A stretch of 47,999 nt of DNA, taken from contig QEUW01000014.1 in assembly GCA_003577005.1 (NCBI GenBank), positions 1-47,999 on the forward strand, in the 5' to 3' direction. The notes below the pieces were generated by a model. The model was not told where the DNA came from. It made no database searches and saw only the letters and a list, made by a program, of their open reading frames with translations. Position numbers and translations under genes: made by a program. This stretch comes from Chloroflexota bacterium (GTDB taxonomy: Bacteria; Chloroflexota; Anaerolineae; Caldilineales; Caldilineaceae). Below, in pieces: positions 9,242-18,720 of the stretch. Each line of letters opens with the position of its first letter. The first letter of the stretch is position 1.

Positions 9242-9680
9242 ACGCACCATCTTGCTTGTAGAAGACAATCCCGATGATGTGGCTCTCACCGTGCGAGCCT
9301 TTCGCCAAAGTATGGTGCGTTGTGATCTGGTCATTGCGCAAGATGGTTTAGCCGCACTCGACTACATGCTGGGCGCCGGCCCGTACGCTGGTCGCGACTT
9401 GAGCCAGATGCCCCGTGTCATCTTGCTGGACTTAAAGCTCCCCAGCGTCAACGGCCTGGAGACACTGCAGCGGCTACGGTTGGATGAGCGGACGCGCTTT
9501 GTGCCGGTGATCGTGCTGACCTCCTCGCGCGAAGAACAGGACATTGTCGCCAGCTACAGTCTTGGCGCCAACAGTTACATTCGCAAACCCGTCGAGTTTA
9601 GCGAGTTTATCGAAATGGTTAAACATATTGGGTACTACTGGCTGGACTTGAATGAGCCACCCCCTCGAGGAGGCAATTGA
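9225..9680 (+). CDS. Single-domain response regulator (CheY/Rcp1-like)
   Basis: A 151-residue stand-alone receiver with no output domain. Visible residues are E13-D14-N15 (LLVEDNPDD), phospho-acceptor D69 (ILLDLKLP), T99 and K121 (IRKPVEF). The insertion between helix 1 and the acceptor Asp (DYMLGAGPYAGRD) is typical of Rcp1-like receivers that partner phytochrome-type kinases. Starts at 9225 or 9210 are both in frame and overlap the 3' end of the kinase gene by 17 or 32 nt. The stop shares a base with the start of the next gene (TGATG). This receiver probably relays phosphate between the two flanking kinases. Confidence in the family is very high; the exact start is uncertain. Confidence 0.94.
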   Translation: MTPTAKRTILLVEDNPDDVALTVRAFRQSMVRCDLVIAQDGLAALDYMLGAGPYAGRDLSQMPRVILLDLKLPSVNGLETLQRLRLDERTRFVPVIVLTSSREEQDIVASYSLGANSYIRKPVEFSEFIEMVKHIGYYWLDLNEPPPRGGN

Positions 9681-12148
9681 TGGAACAACCTTTGCGCGTC
9701 CTGATAGTTGAAGATTCCGAGGATGACGCACTGCTACTCAGCCGTGAACTGCGACGCGGTGGCTATACTGTCGAGTCTGTACGGGTGGAAACCGCCGATG
9801 CGTTCACACAGGCGCTGGCAACAGCTGAATGGGATCTGGTTATCGCCGATTATAATATGCCGCGATTCAGTGGTCTGGCTGCGCTGCGTACGCTGCAGGA
9901 GTTTGGTAAGGATATACCATTTCTGGTCGTCTCTGGCTTTATCGATGAAAATGTCGCCGTGGCGGCGATGAAGAGCGGCGCCCACGACTATCTGATGAAA
10001 GACAACCTCAAACGACTGGCGCCGGCAGTCGAGCGCGAATTGCGCGAAGCGAAGGTGCGCCGCGAGCGCCGCCAAACGGCCGAGGCCCTGCGCGCCGGTG
10101 AGGCGCGCCTCCGCCAGGCTAACGATTCGTTGCTCTATCTTGCACGCAGCCCCAGCGTGCAGGAGGGCGATCTCGAACAGGCCTTTGCCGAAATCTCCCA
10201 AATTGCCGGCCTCAGCCTGGGCGTTTCGCGCGCCAGCATCTGGCTGTTCAGCCCCGACCGCACGCAGCTCATTTGCCAAAAAGTCTACGAACTCGCGGGC
10301 GATCAGCACAGCGAGGGGCTGACGCTCGAGGTTGCCCATTACCCCCGTTATATTGCCGCCTTGCAGGAGCACCGTTTTATCTCCACCACCGAGTCCCAGC
10401 TAGACCCGCGCACAAAAGAGTTTAGCGATGACTACTTTATTCCCTACAATGTCGTCTCGTCGCTGGAAGCCGCCGTTCGTCTGCGCGGCGAGGTGGTTGG
10501 CGTTGTCTCTCTGGAACAGTGTGACACACCGAGACGCTGGATGCCGGAAGAAGAGATCTTTGCCGGCTCGGTCGCCGATCTTGTCTCGCTCGCCTTAGGG
10601 GCCAACGAGCGCCGGCTCGCTGCCGAGGCCCTCCGCCACAGCGAACAGCGTTACCGTGACCTCTTTGAAAACGCCAATGATATGATCTACACCATGGATC
10701 TGAACGGCCGCTTTACCTCGATCAATAAGCGGGGCGAAGAGATGACCGGCTATTCACGGGACGAACTTCTTGGCTGTTCGGGCGATATGCTGATGCTGCC
10801 GGATGAGACGGCCCTTAGCCGGTCGCAGCTAGGCCGCAAACTGGTCCGCGAGAGTGACCATACAGTTTATGAGATTACAATCACCGCGAAGAACGGGCAG
10901 TATTTGCCGGTTGAGATCAATTCGCGGCTGATCTATGAAGGGGGCGAACCAGTCGCAATCCAGGGAATTGCCCGTGACATCAGCCAGCGCAAGCAGCTCG
11001 AAGAGGAGTTGCGCCACTCGCAGAAGATGGAGGCTGTCGGTCGTCTCGCTGGCGCAGTCGCCCATGACTTTAACAACCTGTTGACTGCAATTCTGGGCTA
11101 TAGCCAGTTGCTCCTTCTTCGGCTTGAGCCAAACAGCCCCTGGCGCAAAGAGATCACTGAGATCGAAAAGGCGGGCCGGAGCGCAGCTGCCCTCACCAGC
11201 CAACTGCTTGCCTTTAGCCGGAAACAAAGGGTCAAGCCGCAGAACCTCGACCTCAACCAGGTCGTATCGACAATCGAACGCATGCTGGGAAGGCTCATCG
11301 GCGATGACATCGAGTTGCGCGTACACCTGGAACCGGCGTTGGGGACCATTCGGGCCGACCCAAGCCAACTCGAACAGTTGATTATGAATCTGGCCGTCAA
11401 CAGCCGCGATGCAATGCCGCGCGGTGGCACCTTGTGGATCGAGACTGCAAACACTTACATCGATGCCAAGTATGCCATGCACCATCGCGGGGTATTGCCT
11501 GGGCCCTATGTCATGCTCACCGTCCGAGATGAGGGGGTCGGCATGGACCACGAAACGCAGTCGCGCATCTTTGAGCCCTTCTTCACCACAAAAGAGGAGG
11601 GTAAAGGCACCGGGCTAGGATTGGCCACAGTCTATGGAATCGTCAAACAGTACGAAGGTCTGATCGAGGTACAGAGCCAGCCCGGCGCTGGCACTACCTT
11701 CCGCATCTACTTTCCCCAGGTACATGAGACGCCTGCTCTGACCGAAGGGGCTGCCACCTACGCCAGCGCCGGTGGGCATGAGACGGTTCTACTGGTCGAA
11801 GACAACGTTGCTGTCCGCACCCTGGCGCGCCAGATGCTCGAGATGAATGGGTACAAAGTGCTCGAAGCCCGCAACGCCAGCGAGGCGCTCCTGCTCTCTC
11901 GCTCTTATGAAGGTTCTATTGCGGCGATTCTCACCGATGTGTTGATGCCGCAGATGAATGGTCCCGAATTGGTTCGTCAGGTGCTTTTGATCCGGCCACA
12001 ACTTGGGGTTGTCTATATGTCGGGCAATTCGGACACGCATCTGTTGCCGGCAAGGGTCAGCGATGAGCGTCTGTTCGTCATTACCAAGCCCTTTACATCT
12101 GAAACCCTAACCCAAACGCTACGTTCGGCGCTGGACCATATTCACTGA
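9680..12148 (+). CDS. Hybrid histidine kinase: REC-GAF-PAS-HisKA-HATPase-REC
   Basis: An 822-residue cytoplasmic hybrid kinase. The N-terminal receiver has D57 (VIADYNMP) and a YLMKDN lysine. A GAF domain follows (about 150-310), then a PAS domain (about 325-440), HisKA with His462 (VAHDFNNLL, the NtrB-like HDFNN class), HATPase_c (NSRDAMPRGG, DEGVGM, GTGLGLATVYG) and a C-terminal receiver with D753 (ILTDVLMP) and K in ITKPF. The ATG at 9680 has AGGAGG six bases upstream and overlaps the preceding stop. Together with the two genes before it this forms a three-gene phosphorelay operon. Its 3' end overlaps the convergent selB gene by 7 nt, so no terminator separates them. No DNA-binding output is encoded in the operon. 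Confidence 0.93.
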   Translation: MEQPLRVLIVEDSEDDALLLSRELRRGGYTVESVRVETADAFTQALATAEWDLVIADYNMPRFSGLAALRTLQEFGKDIPFLVVSGFIDENVAVAAMKSGAHDYLMKDNLKRLAPAVERELREAKVRRERRQTAEALRAGEARLRQANDSLLYLARSPSVQEGDLEQAFAEISQIAGLSLGVSRASIWLFSPDRTQLICQKVYELAGDQHSEGLTLEVAHYPRYIAALQEHRFISTTESQLDPRTKEFSDDYFIPYNVVSSLEAAVRLRGEVVGVVSLEQCDTPRRWMPEEEIFAGSVADLVSLALGANERRLAAEALRHSEQRYRDLFENANDMIYTMDLNGRFTSINKRGEEMTGYSRDELLGCSGDMLMLPDETALSRSQLGRKLVRESDHTVYEITITAKNGQYLPVEINSRLIYEGGEPVAIQGIARDISQRKQLEEELRHSQKMEAVGRLAGAVAHDFNNLLTAILGYSQLLLLRLEPNSPWRKEITEIEKAGRSAAALTSQLLAFSRKQRVKPQNLDLNQVVSTIERMLGRLIGDDIELRVHLEPALGTIRADPSQLEQLIMNLAVNSRDAMPRGGTLWIETANTYIDAKYAMHHRGVLPGPYVMLTVRDEGVGMDHETQSRIFEPFFTTKEEGKGTGLGLATVYGIVKQYEGLIEVQSQPGAGTTFRIYFPQVHETPALTEGAATYASAGGHETVLLVEDNVAVRTLARQMLEMNGYKVLEARNASEALLLSRSYEGSIAAILTDVLMPQMNGPELVRQVLLIRPQLGVVYMSGNSDTHLLPARVSDERLFVITKPFTSETLTQTLRSALDHIH

Positions 12149-14091
12149 CGTAGCACCCGCACATCTCCCTCGCGGCGGGTAATACGGCGTACATCCATCT
12201 CTTCGAGCAGGGCCTGCGTATATTTACGGCTAGTCTGCAAACGATCACGCGCCTGAGCCAGCGTAATCGAGCCGTTCTCGCGTAGGTAAACCCGCACTTG
12301 CTCTACCATCGCCGCCAAATCCTCAGGGCGAAAGAGGACGTCCCCACCGATGCGCACGAGCGTTCCTTGCTCGATGATTGATTCCAACAATTCCGTATCG
12401 CCCCCCAACAGTCGCAGTGCCTCCTGCTGATTCGGGGGTGCAAAGGGTGATCGGGCAAAGGTTTCGACGAGGTGGTCGAGCATGGTCTGTTGGTGTAGGG
12501 TTAGCCGCACCTCAAAACCAGGCAGCCAGACAAAGAGATCATCGGCGGCCAACACACCTTCGGCGCAGGCGCGTTCAACCAGGGCATTGAACAAGCGCAC
12601 CGGCAGGTTCCCCTGATTGAGTTGTGTCTGGAGTCTGCTACGCGCCTCGCTGCGCGTCATGCCGCGGCGAAGGGGTGACTGGTGATGGAATTGCGCAAGC
12701 ACTTCGCCCAAGCAATCGACGACACGCAACCACATTGCCGGTGTAAGCAGCACCGGTTCGCCGCCAGCATCCAATGCGAGGAGGGCTTCGCTCTGCTGCA
12801 AACTCTCGAGTGCCTGGGTGCCGCTTGCCAGGTCGAGCTCACTCGCCGCCAGCAGTTCGCGCGCGGTCACAAACGGCCTGCGCTCAATCGTCTGCAGCAG
12901 AATATCATCCGGCGCACCGGCCGCCAGGGTCTCGAATCGTGCGAGCACAGCGGCATCAAAACGCCGCCACCGGCGCCGGGGCTGGGCATGAACCACAACT
13001 CCGCCGCCGAGCGTGATACTGGGCGACGGCTGGCGCAAAATATAGCGGTCACCGGAGACGACGACCACGGGCCGTTCCAGCCGCAACTGGAGCCAGCCTT
13101 GGGCGCCCGGCTCGAGTCTTTCCTGGCCCAACAGCCGCACTACGGCCGGGGTCTCGGCGGCGCCGCTGTAGAGGTCGACACGCTGGTTGTGGGTCAGCGG
13201 GCGCGGGGCATCAGCCAGCAGACGAAACTGCACGTCGATCAAACGGGTGCTCTGAAGCGTCCCCGGCTTTGCCACGACATCGCCACGCTGCACCTGGTCG
13301 ACGCCCACACCGCTTAGATTGATCGCCAGACGAGTACCGGGCTGACCGCGCGCAATCGTCTGCTTGTGGGTTTGCAGGCCCCGCACGCGACCAGGCACAC
13401 CGGCCGGCAGTACTTCCACCATATCACCCACCGCCAGATGACCGTCGAGCAGGGTGCCCGTCACCACCGTGCCAAAACCACTCAGACTAAAAACACGGTC
13501 AACGGGCAAGCGCGGTCGGGCGCGGTCGCGCCGCGTGGCGAGCGAGCCGAGCGTCGCCGCCAATGCGTCGCGCAAATCATCGAGCCCCGCGCCCGTGGCG
13601 GCGCTGACCGGCACGATGGGCGCAGTAGCAAGCTGCGTTCCCTGTAACAGCTCGGCCACGTCGAGTCGCACGAGTTCGAGCCAGTCCGGTTCATCGATCA
13701 GGTCGGTCTTGGTCAGCGCAACGACACCGGCGGGTACGGCGAGCAAATCCACAATTGCCAGGTGCTCGCGCGTCTGCGGCATCACCCCCTCGTCTGCGGC
13801 AATCACCAACAGGACGGCATCGATTCCCCCTACCCCCGCCAGCATATTCTTGATAAAGTCAATATGGCCTGGCACGTCGATGATACCAACGCTCTCGGAT
13901 GCAGAATGCGAAGTGTGAAGTGCGGAATGATGCGGATTCCGCATTGGCAAATCGATCCAGGCAAAACCGAGATCGATAGTCATGCCGCGGCTCTTCTCTT
14001 CTTTGAGACGGTCGGGGTCGATGCCGGTTAAAGCGCGGACCAGGGTGGATTTGCCGTGGTCGACATGGCCGGCGGTGCCGAGTACAAACAT
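12142..14091 (-). CDS. selB: Selenocysteine-specific translation elongation factor SelB
   Basis: A 649-residue EF-Tu-like GTPase that carries Sec-tRNA to UGA codons marked by a SECIS element. The GTPase motifs are GHVDHGKS (8-15), [11 protein letters not shown] (switch I), DVPGH (72-76) and TKTD (127-130). The C-terminal half holds the winged-helix repeats that bind the SECIS RNA, ending in the [15 protein letters not shown] region. Length is slightly above the 614 residues of the E. coli protein. One cause is an in-frame insertion at about residues 50-66, between switch I and DVPGH, encoded by a heptad DNA array (13897-13945). The gene starts at an ATG without a visible Shine-Dalgarno, right after another heptad array. 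selA, selC and selD were not seen nearby. Presence of selB implies that the genome makes selenoproteins. Confidence 0.95.
   Translation of the reverse strand: MFVLGTAGHVDHGKSTLVRALTGIDPDRLKEEKSRGMTIDLGFAWIDLPMRNPHHSALHTSHSASESVGIIDVPGHIDFIKNMLAGVGGIDAVLLVIAADEGVMPQTREHLAIVDLLAVPAGVVALTKTDLIDEPDWLELVRLDVAELLQGTQLATAPIVPVSAATGAGLDDLRDALAATLGSLATRRDRARPRLPVDRVFSLSGFGTVVTGTLLDGHLAVGDMVEVLPAGVPGRVRGLQTHKQTIARGQPGTRLAINLSGVGVDQVQRGDVVAKPGTLQSTRLIDVQFRLLADAPRPLTHNQRVDLYSGAAETPAVVRLLGQERLEPGAQGWLQLRLERPVVVVSGDRYILRQPSPSITLGGGVVVHAQPRRRWRRFDAAVLARFETLAAGAPDDILLQTIERRPFVTARELLAASELDLASGTQALESLQQSEALLALDAGGEPVLLTPAMWLRVVDCLGEVLAQFHHQSPLRRGMTRSEARSRLQTQLNQGNLPVRLFNALVERACAEGVLAADDLFVWLPGFEVRLTLHQQTMLDHLVETFARSPFAPPNQQEALRLLGGDTELLESIIEQGTLVRIGGDVLFRPEDLAAMVEQVRVYLRENGSITLAQARDRLQTSRKYTQALLEEMDVRRITRREGDVRVLRQ
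13897..13945. repeat. Heptad tandem array inside the selB coding sequence
   Basis: Seven consecutive degenerate 7-nt units (for example GAATGCG, AAGTGTG, AAGTGCG) run through codons of the GTPase domain. The translated segment ([18 protein letters not shown], residues 50-67) has no counterpart in SelB of E. coli, where a short loop joins the two switch regions. Confidence 0.75.
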
Positions 14092-14100
14092 AATAAATAA

Positions 14101-14181
14101 TTAACGGTTAATGGGTAGTGGTTAATGCTCAACCTAAAACCTCAGCCATTAACCATTGAGTGTTAACCACTACCCATTAAC
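14101..14181. repeat. Palindromic heptad array between selB and the coiled-coil gene
   Basis: Left units such as TTAACGG and TTAATGG (14101-14128) and right units such as CCATTAA and CCACTAC (14146-14180) recur at 7 nt. The arms 14107-14125 and 14163-14181 are perfect 19-nt inverted repeats. The right edge nearly touches the stop codon of the coiled-coil gene; the left edge lies just before the selB start. Confidence 0.8.
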
Positions 14182-14187
14182 AATTTC

Positions 14188-15513
14188 TCACCTGCTGCTG
14201 CCGTTGGCTCCATTGCTATCCGGCGGTTCACCCACCATGATACCGGAGGTGCGGCGAGGGTTTGCGTTCTGAGTGGCGTAGAGTTCGGCATTGCGGCGAT
14301 GGCGCTGCCACTCCTCTTCCATGTGCTTGACCTGCTCATCGCGCGAGCGGATGGCCACCTGCATCCCATCCAACCACGCTTGTGCTGTGCCGAGAAAATA
14401 GTTGCCGTAGCTCTCTTGCAACTTCCAGAGCTGTTGGATCAGCTGTTCATGCACTTTGAGATCGTGATGAAGGGGTGGGAAGCGTTCGACAACCTCGCGA
14501 TTCAGCTTATCCTGTTCAGACCAGAGATGTTCCTGGCGTAACTCGGCCTTGCGGCGGCGCTTTTCGTAGTCTTCGCGAAACTCATCCATCTCGCGGCGAG
14601 TGCGCTCTTCGGCCAGGCGCTGCAACTCCTGCACCTGCGCCTGTTCGCGCAGGATCATGTCTTTGAATTCCTGCATTTCCTGGACCGCGCGACGGCTGAT
14701 GTCGATCTGTTGGGCAAAGCTCTGCACCCGCTCATAGGCCTGGTTGACGATGTTCTTTTGCTCTTCGATCGTCTCTTTCCAGCGGGTGAGCACCTGTTCG
14801 CGGTCGACGACGGTGGAGCGTATCTTTTCCATAAACTGGATCTGCTGGTCGCGCATATTGTCCAGGATCGGGGGATATTTTTCGACCTCGGCCATGACTT
14901 TGCGAATACCTTCTTCGAGAATAGGCAGGCGACCGGCGGTGGCTTCGGTCCGTTTGAAGAGCTCGACCGTCTCTTGCTGTAACTGGGCAATGCGTTTCGT
15001 ATCGCTTGTCCGCTGCTCGGCCAGAAAGGGAATCTGGCGGGTGCGCTCTTCCAACTCCTTGGCCAGCCCCCCGATCTGGTTGCGCACCCCCATGATGAGT
15101 TCAGACAGGCGCTCGTCTTCGACCACCCGGATTTCGATTGCCTCTTCTAGTCGTGAAATGCGCGGCAACTCGCGGCGGACTTCGCTGATCTCGCGGCTCA
15201 ACATTTCGCGGTCGCTGAGACGGGCGCGTTCCAGTTCGCGCTGCACCTGGACCCGGCCCTCGTCACCCCGTTCGACCAGGGAGACCAGTTCGGTTTTGGC
15301 GTTCTGAATTGCCTGTTCGATCTGGGTAAAACGCGAGAGATGGGCCTGGGTAGCAGCCAGCCGGCCTTCCAGTTCCTGAATACGGCGCGCCTGCTCGATC
15401 ATGTCGGCAGATTGCGCCTCGATCCGCTGTTGTAACCGTGCGATCTCGGCGCGATCGCGCCGGTGTTCCTCATCGAGCCAGTTGACCATTTGCGCAAGTT
15501 GTGCCAGGTCCAT
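14188..15513 (-). CDS. Coiled-coil protein of unknown function
   Basis: A 441-residue protein that is almost entirely charged heptad-type helix (Glu/Arg/Gln/Leu rich) from about residue 10 to 400, with a short low-complexity tail. No signal peptide, membrane segment or catalytic motif is visible. It resembles SMC/Rad50-arm or filament-forming coiled coils in composition only, so no function is assigned. The ATG at 15513 is preceded by AAAGGG eight bases upstream; a GTG at 15522 in the same frame would add three residues. It lies upstream of selB on the same strand, separated by a palindromic repeat array. A cytoskeletal or structural role in a filamentous cell is possible but speculative. Confidence 0.7.
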   Translation of the reverse strand: MDLAQLAQMVNWLDEEHRRDRAEIARLQQRIEAQSADMIEQARRIQELEGRLAATQAHLSRFTQIEQAIQNAKTELVSLVERGDEGRVQVQRELERARLSDREMLSREISEVRRELPRISRLEEAIEIRVVEDERLSELIMGVRNQIGGLAKELEERTRQIPFLAEQRTSDTKRIAQLQQETVELFKRTEATAGRLPILEEGIRKVMAEVEKYPPILDNMRDQQIQFMEKIRSTVVDREQVLTRWKETIEEQKNIVNQAYERVQSFAQQIDISRRAVQEMQEFKDMILREQAQVQELQRLAEERTRREMDEFREDYEKRRRKAELRQEHLWSEQDKLNREVVERFPPLHHDLKVHEQLIQQLWKLQESYGNYFLGTAQAWLDGMQVAIRSRDEQVKHMEEEWQRHRRNAELYATQNANPRRTSGIMVGEPPDSNGANGSSR

Positions 15514-15820
15514 AGCATCCACCCTTTTGTCTAGAGAGCACTGAGTTCTGAACGGATTATAGCATGCTTTCCAATCACTCTCAAACCGGTAAGCGGTGGC
15601 GGCCCAAAGTGCTATTCCTGAGATAGCGAAGATATATCACGGATGCAGCCCCTTATCCGCCGAAAATCCTGGCCCCCCCTCAAAAAACTGTTTGACAAGG
15701 TGAAGCATTCCAGGTATAGTGGAACCACGCCCCTTGCGTATTTGCATAACTCAATCGAATTCTGCCGGTTGGCCGGAAAGCAACCGGCGCACCTTTCCAG
15801 AGCCACAAGGAGGAACCATT
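15514..15820 (+). other. Leader region of the binding-protein gene
   Basis: This divergent spacer carries the start site of the minus-strand coiled-coil gene at its left end and a near-consensus promoter for the plus-strand solute-binding protein (15692-15720). About 95 nt lie between the predicted transcription start and the start codon. No gene was recognised in it. Confidence 0.5.
15692..15720 (+). promoter_or_regulatory. Near-consensus sigma70 promoter of the binding-protein gene
   Basis: The -35 box TTGACA (15692-15697) and -10 box TATAGT (15715-15720) are spaced by 17 nt. Transcription would start near 15727, about 95 nt before the start codon. Confidence 0.75.
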
Positions 15821-17611
15821 ATGGTCCGCGTCCGTCTTCGCGTACCGGTGACGCTGCTGCTGGTGGCCGCTGTGCTCTTGCTCACAGCGTGCCAGCCTGC
15901 TCAGCCGGGCGGCGCCATCCAGGGCGCCACCGTTGACCGCAGCCGCACGCTCATCATCACACCCTGGAGCGACACTACCGGCCCACTCAGAAATCCCGAC
16001 AACTGGCACATCTATCAGAGCGGAAACCAGAATCTGCGCCACATGGGCGGCAAGACCGTCTTTGAGGCGCTGATGTACACCAATCTCAACACCGGCGAGG
16101 AGATCCCGTGGCAGGCCGAGAGCTATGAGTACAACGACGACTACACAGCCATCACCGTCAAGCTCCGCCAGGGAATCGAGTGGTCGGATGGTGAGCCCTT
16201 TGGCTGCCGTGATGTCAAGTTTACACTCGAGATGTTGCGCGACAATGCGCCGGAGTTGAGCTATTCGTTTATCTACAGCGACTGGCTCCAGGGCGTAGAG
16301 TGCGTCGATGAGCTGACACCCGTCATCACCCTGACCCGGCCCGGCCCGCGCTGGTTCCGCGACAACCTGGCGCTAGGGCACGAAAATCACCAGGTAATGC
16401 TGCCCGCCCACATCTGGGAGGACAAGGACCCCAACGAGTTCACCAACTTTGACCTCGAACAGGGCTGGCCGGTCGGCACCGGCCCCTACAAGCTGGTCAG
16501 CTCCAGCGCCCAGCAGATGGTCTTCGAGCGCCGCGACGACTGGTGGGGCGCCAAGACCGGCTTTATGGACCTGCCCGCCCCCGAACGGGTCATTGTGGTG
16601 CCGGTGGGCGGCGACGAATCTATGGCCCAGTTGCTCATCGCCAACGATGTGGACAGCGGCCACCCACTCCTACCCGGCACCTTTGCCGCGGCGACAAGTC
16701 GCAACCCGAATATTCAATCGTGGAATCACGAAGGGCCGATCTGGGGTGCGCCCGATGGCTGCGGCTACAACCTGGTCTTCAACAACGACAAGGAGCCGTG
16801 GGACAACCGCGATGTCCGTCTGGCCATCAACTATGCGCTCGACCGCGCTGAGATTTCGATGCTCGGTTATGAGAACGCTAATTATCCGGTAGTCGTTCCC
16901 TACTCGGCCTACATGTCGGGCCGTTGGCTGACCCCAGAGGCCCAGGCGACCATCGACAAATATGACCGCAACAAGACCGACCTGGGCCTGGTGGACGAAC
17001 ACATGACCGCGGCCGGCTTTGCCAAAAATGGCGACGGCCTCTGGGCGCGGGATGGTGAGGCGCTGCGCGTGCCGCTCCGCACGCCACAGTGGCTGGCGCC
17101 GTTGGCCCCGGTGGTGGCTGCTCAGCTCAAGCGCGCCGGCTTTGATGCGGTCGAACTGCTCGAACCCGAAGGGTCGAGCGCCTGGGTGGATGATATCAAC
17201 CTGGGCAATTTTGACACCATGTTCCTCGTCCACTGTGGCAGCCTTTCCGAGCCATACGAGACGTTGAAAGATCTGCACAGTCGTTATGCCGCACCCATCG
17301 GCGAGACGTGCCCCAGCATCATCGCCTGCACCCGCTACCGCAACGCCGAAGAATACGACCCGCTCATCGAAGAGATGGAATCCATGCCCGGCTCGCTCGA
17401 CAACCCGCGCTATGTCGAGCTGGCAAACCAGGCGCTGGACATCTATCTGCGCGACATGCCGGAGATCATGCTCCTCGAGGAGTTGCATGTCGTCGTCTTC
17501 AACGAAACCTATTGGACGGGCTGGCCGGGGATCGACAATCCTTACGTCGCACCCTACCCATGCTGGGAGGCGTGGAACCTGATCGTCCACGAGATCCAAC
17601 CGGTGCAGTAG
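15821..17611 (+). CDS. ABC transporter solute-binding lipoprotein, family 5 (peptide/oligopeptide type)
   Basis: A 596-residue extracytoplasmic binding protein. The N-terminus has a hydrophobic signal ending in the lipobox LLTAC, so it is predicted to be lipid-anchored at Cys24. The body carries family-5 hallmarks: an early GGKTVFEALMY segment, the DGEPFGCRDVKFTLEML block (DG.pltA.DV.FT type) and a later DVRLAINYALDR block. Start at 15821 has AAGGAGG seven bases upstream and removes a non-signal N-terminal extension. Ligand cannot be read from sequence; peptides, sugars or nickel chelates are all handled by the family. It faces the minus-strand permease/ATPase genes across a long hairpin, so binding protein and transporter core are transcribed separately although surely functionally linked. 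Confidence 0.92.
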   Translation: MVRVRLRVPVTLLLVAAVLLLTACQPAQPGGAIQGATVDRSRTLIITPWSDTTGPLRNPDNWHIYQSGNQNLRHMGGKTVFEALMYTNLNTGEEIPWQAESYEYNDDYTAITVKLRQGIEWSDGEPFGCRDVKFTLEMLRDNAPELSYSFIYSDWLQGVECVDELTPVITLTRPGPRWFRDNLALGHENHQVMLPAHIWEDKDPNEFTNFDLEQGWPVGTGPYKLVSSSAQQMVFERRDDWWGAKTGFMDLPAPERVIVVPVGGDESMAQLLIANDVDSGHPLLPGTFAAATSRNPNIQSWNHEGPIWGAPDGCGYNLVFNNDKEPWDNRDVRLAINYALDRAEISMLGYENANYPVVVPYSAYMSGRWLTPEAQATIDKYDRNKTDLGLVDEHMTAAGFAKNGDGLWARDGEALRVPLRTPQWLAPLAPVVAAQLKRAGFDAVELLEPEGSSAWVDDINLGNFDTMFLVHCGSLSEPYETLKDLHSRYAAPIGETCPSIIACTRYRNAEEYDPLIEEMESMPGSLDNPRYVELANQALDIYLRDMPEIMLLEELHVVVFNETYWTGWPGIDNPYVAPYPCWEAWNLIVHEIQPVQ

Positions 17612-17617
17612 CTTGCA

Positions 17618-17671
17618 TTGCGCAAAAAGAGGGGTATGCACGAGAGCGTGCGTACCCCTCTTTTTGCGCAA
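17618..17671. terminator. Bidirectional hairpin terminator between convergent genes
   Basis: Two 25-nt arms (17618-17642 and 17647-17671) pair with a single G-T wobble around loop AGAG. Each arm contains an A5/T5 tract, so RNA from either strand has a stem ending in U-rich sequence. It lies 7 nt after the binding-protein stop and 9 nt from the oppF-like stop. Confidence 0.85.
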
Positions 17672-17679
17672 ATCATTTG

Positions 17680-18702
17680 CTAAAATCTATCGGCAAACAC
17701 TTCCGCCATCGCCGCCCCGTCCAGCACCGGCTGTGTGTCGTATTGCACACAGGAGACGGCCCGGTCGGGCGCAGTGCGGTAGAGAGGCGGCACACTCTGC
17801 CAGCAACGTTCTTCGGCAAAGCGGCAGCGTGGCGCAAACTTGCAGCCTACTATGCTGCGTTCTGAGCGACTGCTGACCTCGCCCAATTCATCGTCGGCCC
17901 AGCGCCGGGTCCGATCCACTACCGGGATCGAAGAGATCAGCAGTTGTGTATAAGGATGCTCGGGAGTACGGATGATCTTTTCAGCGCTGCCCACCTCCAC
18001 CACCGAACCGGCGTACATCACCATGATGTTGTCACAGACCTGGTAGGCCGTCGTCAGATCATGGGTGATATAGAGAATGGAGATACCCAGGTCGCGATTG
18101 AGCATTTGCAGACCCGCTAGGATCGTGGCGCGCAGCGAAGCGTCCACCATCGAGACCGGTTCATCAGCAATGACCAACTTTGGCCGGCAGAGCAGCGCCC
18201 GCGCCACCATGATCCGCTGGCGCTGACCGCCGCTCAGTTGGTGGGGGAAGCGCCCCAACGTTTCAGCCGGACGCAGACCGACCAACTCCAGCGCCTCGCC
18301 AATGCGTTGTCGCGCCTCGGTCTCTGAGGCGGCCAGTCCAAAACGGGCCAGCGGCATCGTGAGCACGTGGTCCACCCGATAGAAGGGGTTAAACGCAGCA
18401 AACGGGTCCTGAAAGATAGGCTGTACTTCGCGGCGAAACTGGAAGCGCTCCTGGCGCGACATCGCGGCCACATCTTTGCCGCGGAAAATTACCTGGCCGG
18501 CGTCGGGCAGCGTATGGCCCAACAAGAGCAATGCCAGCGTCGTCTTGCCGCTGCCGCTCTCCCCAACGATGCCGGTGATGGTGGGACGGTCATCGGTGAT
18601 GGAGAATGAAACCCGGTCCACGGCAATTGTCGTCTCGCGCTGCCAGAGCGGCCCGCTGCGGAAAATCTTCGATACATCGCGTACTTCGAGTAGTGCTTTC
18701 AT
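17680..18702 (-). CDS. Oligopeptide-type ABC transporter ATPase, OppF-like
   Basis: A 340-residue ATPase with Walker A GESGSGKTT, signature LSGGQRQR, Walker B LVIADEPVS and the switch histidine in ITHDL. The C-terminal oligopeptide/dipeptide transporter extension contains the cysteine-rich CKFAPRCRFAEERC motif (Fe-S or metal site in OppD/OppF-type ATPases). The start at 18702 (MKALLEVRDVSKIF) follows GGCAGGA; in-frame sequence upstream encodes the spacer hairpin and is unlikely to be translated. It would pair with the ATPase half of the fused protein encoded upstream to energise peptide-type import. It is separated from the fused gene by a 300-bp spacer that holds a hairpin and a Uma2-family relic, so the operon seems to have been interrupted. 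Confidence 0.92.
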   Translation of the reverse strand: MKALLEVRDVSKIFRSGPLWQRETTIAVDRVSFSITDDRPTITGIVGESGSGKTTLALLLLGHTLPDAGQVIFRGKDVAAMSRQERFQFRREVQPIFQDPFAAFNPFYRVDHVLTMPLARFGLAASETEARQRIGEALELVGLRPAETLGRFPHQLSGGQRQRIMVARALLCRPKLVIADEPVSMVDASLRATILAGLQMLNRDLGISILYITHDLTTAYQVCDNIMVMYAGSVVEVGSAEKIIRTPEHPYTQLLISSIPVVDRTRRWADDELGEVSSRSERSIVGCKFAPRCRFAEERCWQSVPPLYRTAPDRAVSCVQYDTQPVLDGAAMAEVFADRF

Positions 18703-18720
18703 AACATGATCCTGCCCTAT

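Noticed and set aside
16670..17671. Open frame of 333 codons antisense to the solute-binding protein
   Set aside because: It overlaps the well-supported binding-protein gene over its whole length and starts or ends within the hairpin terminator; no family features are seen.
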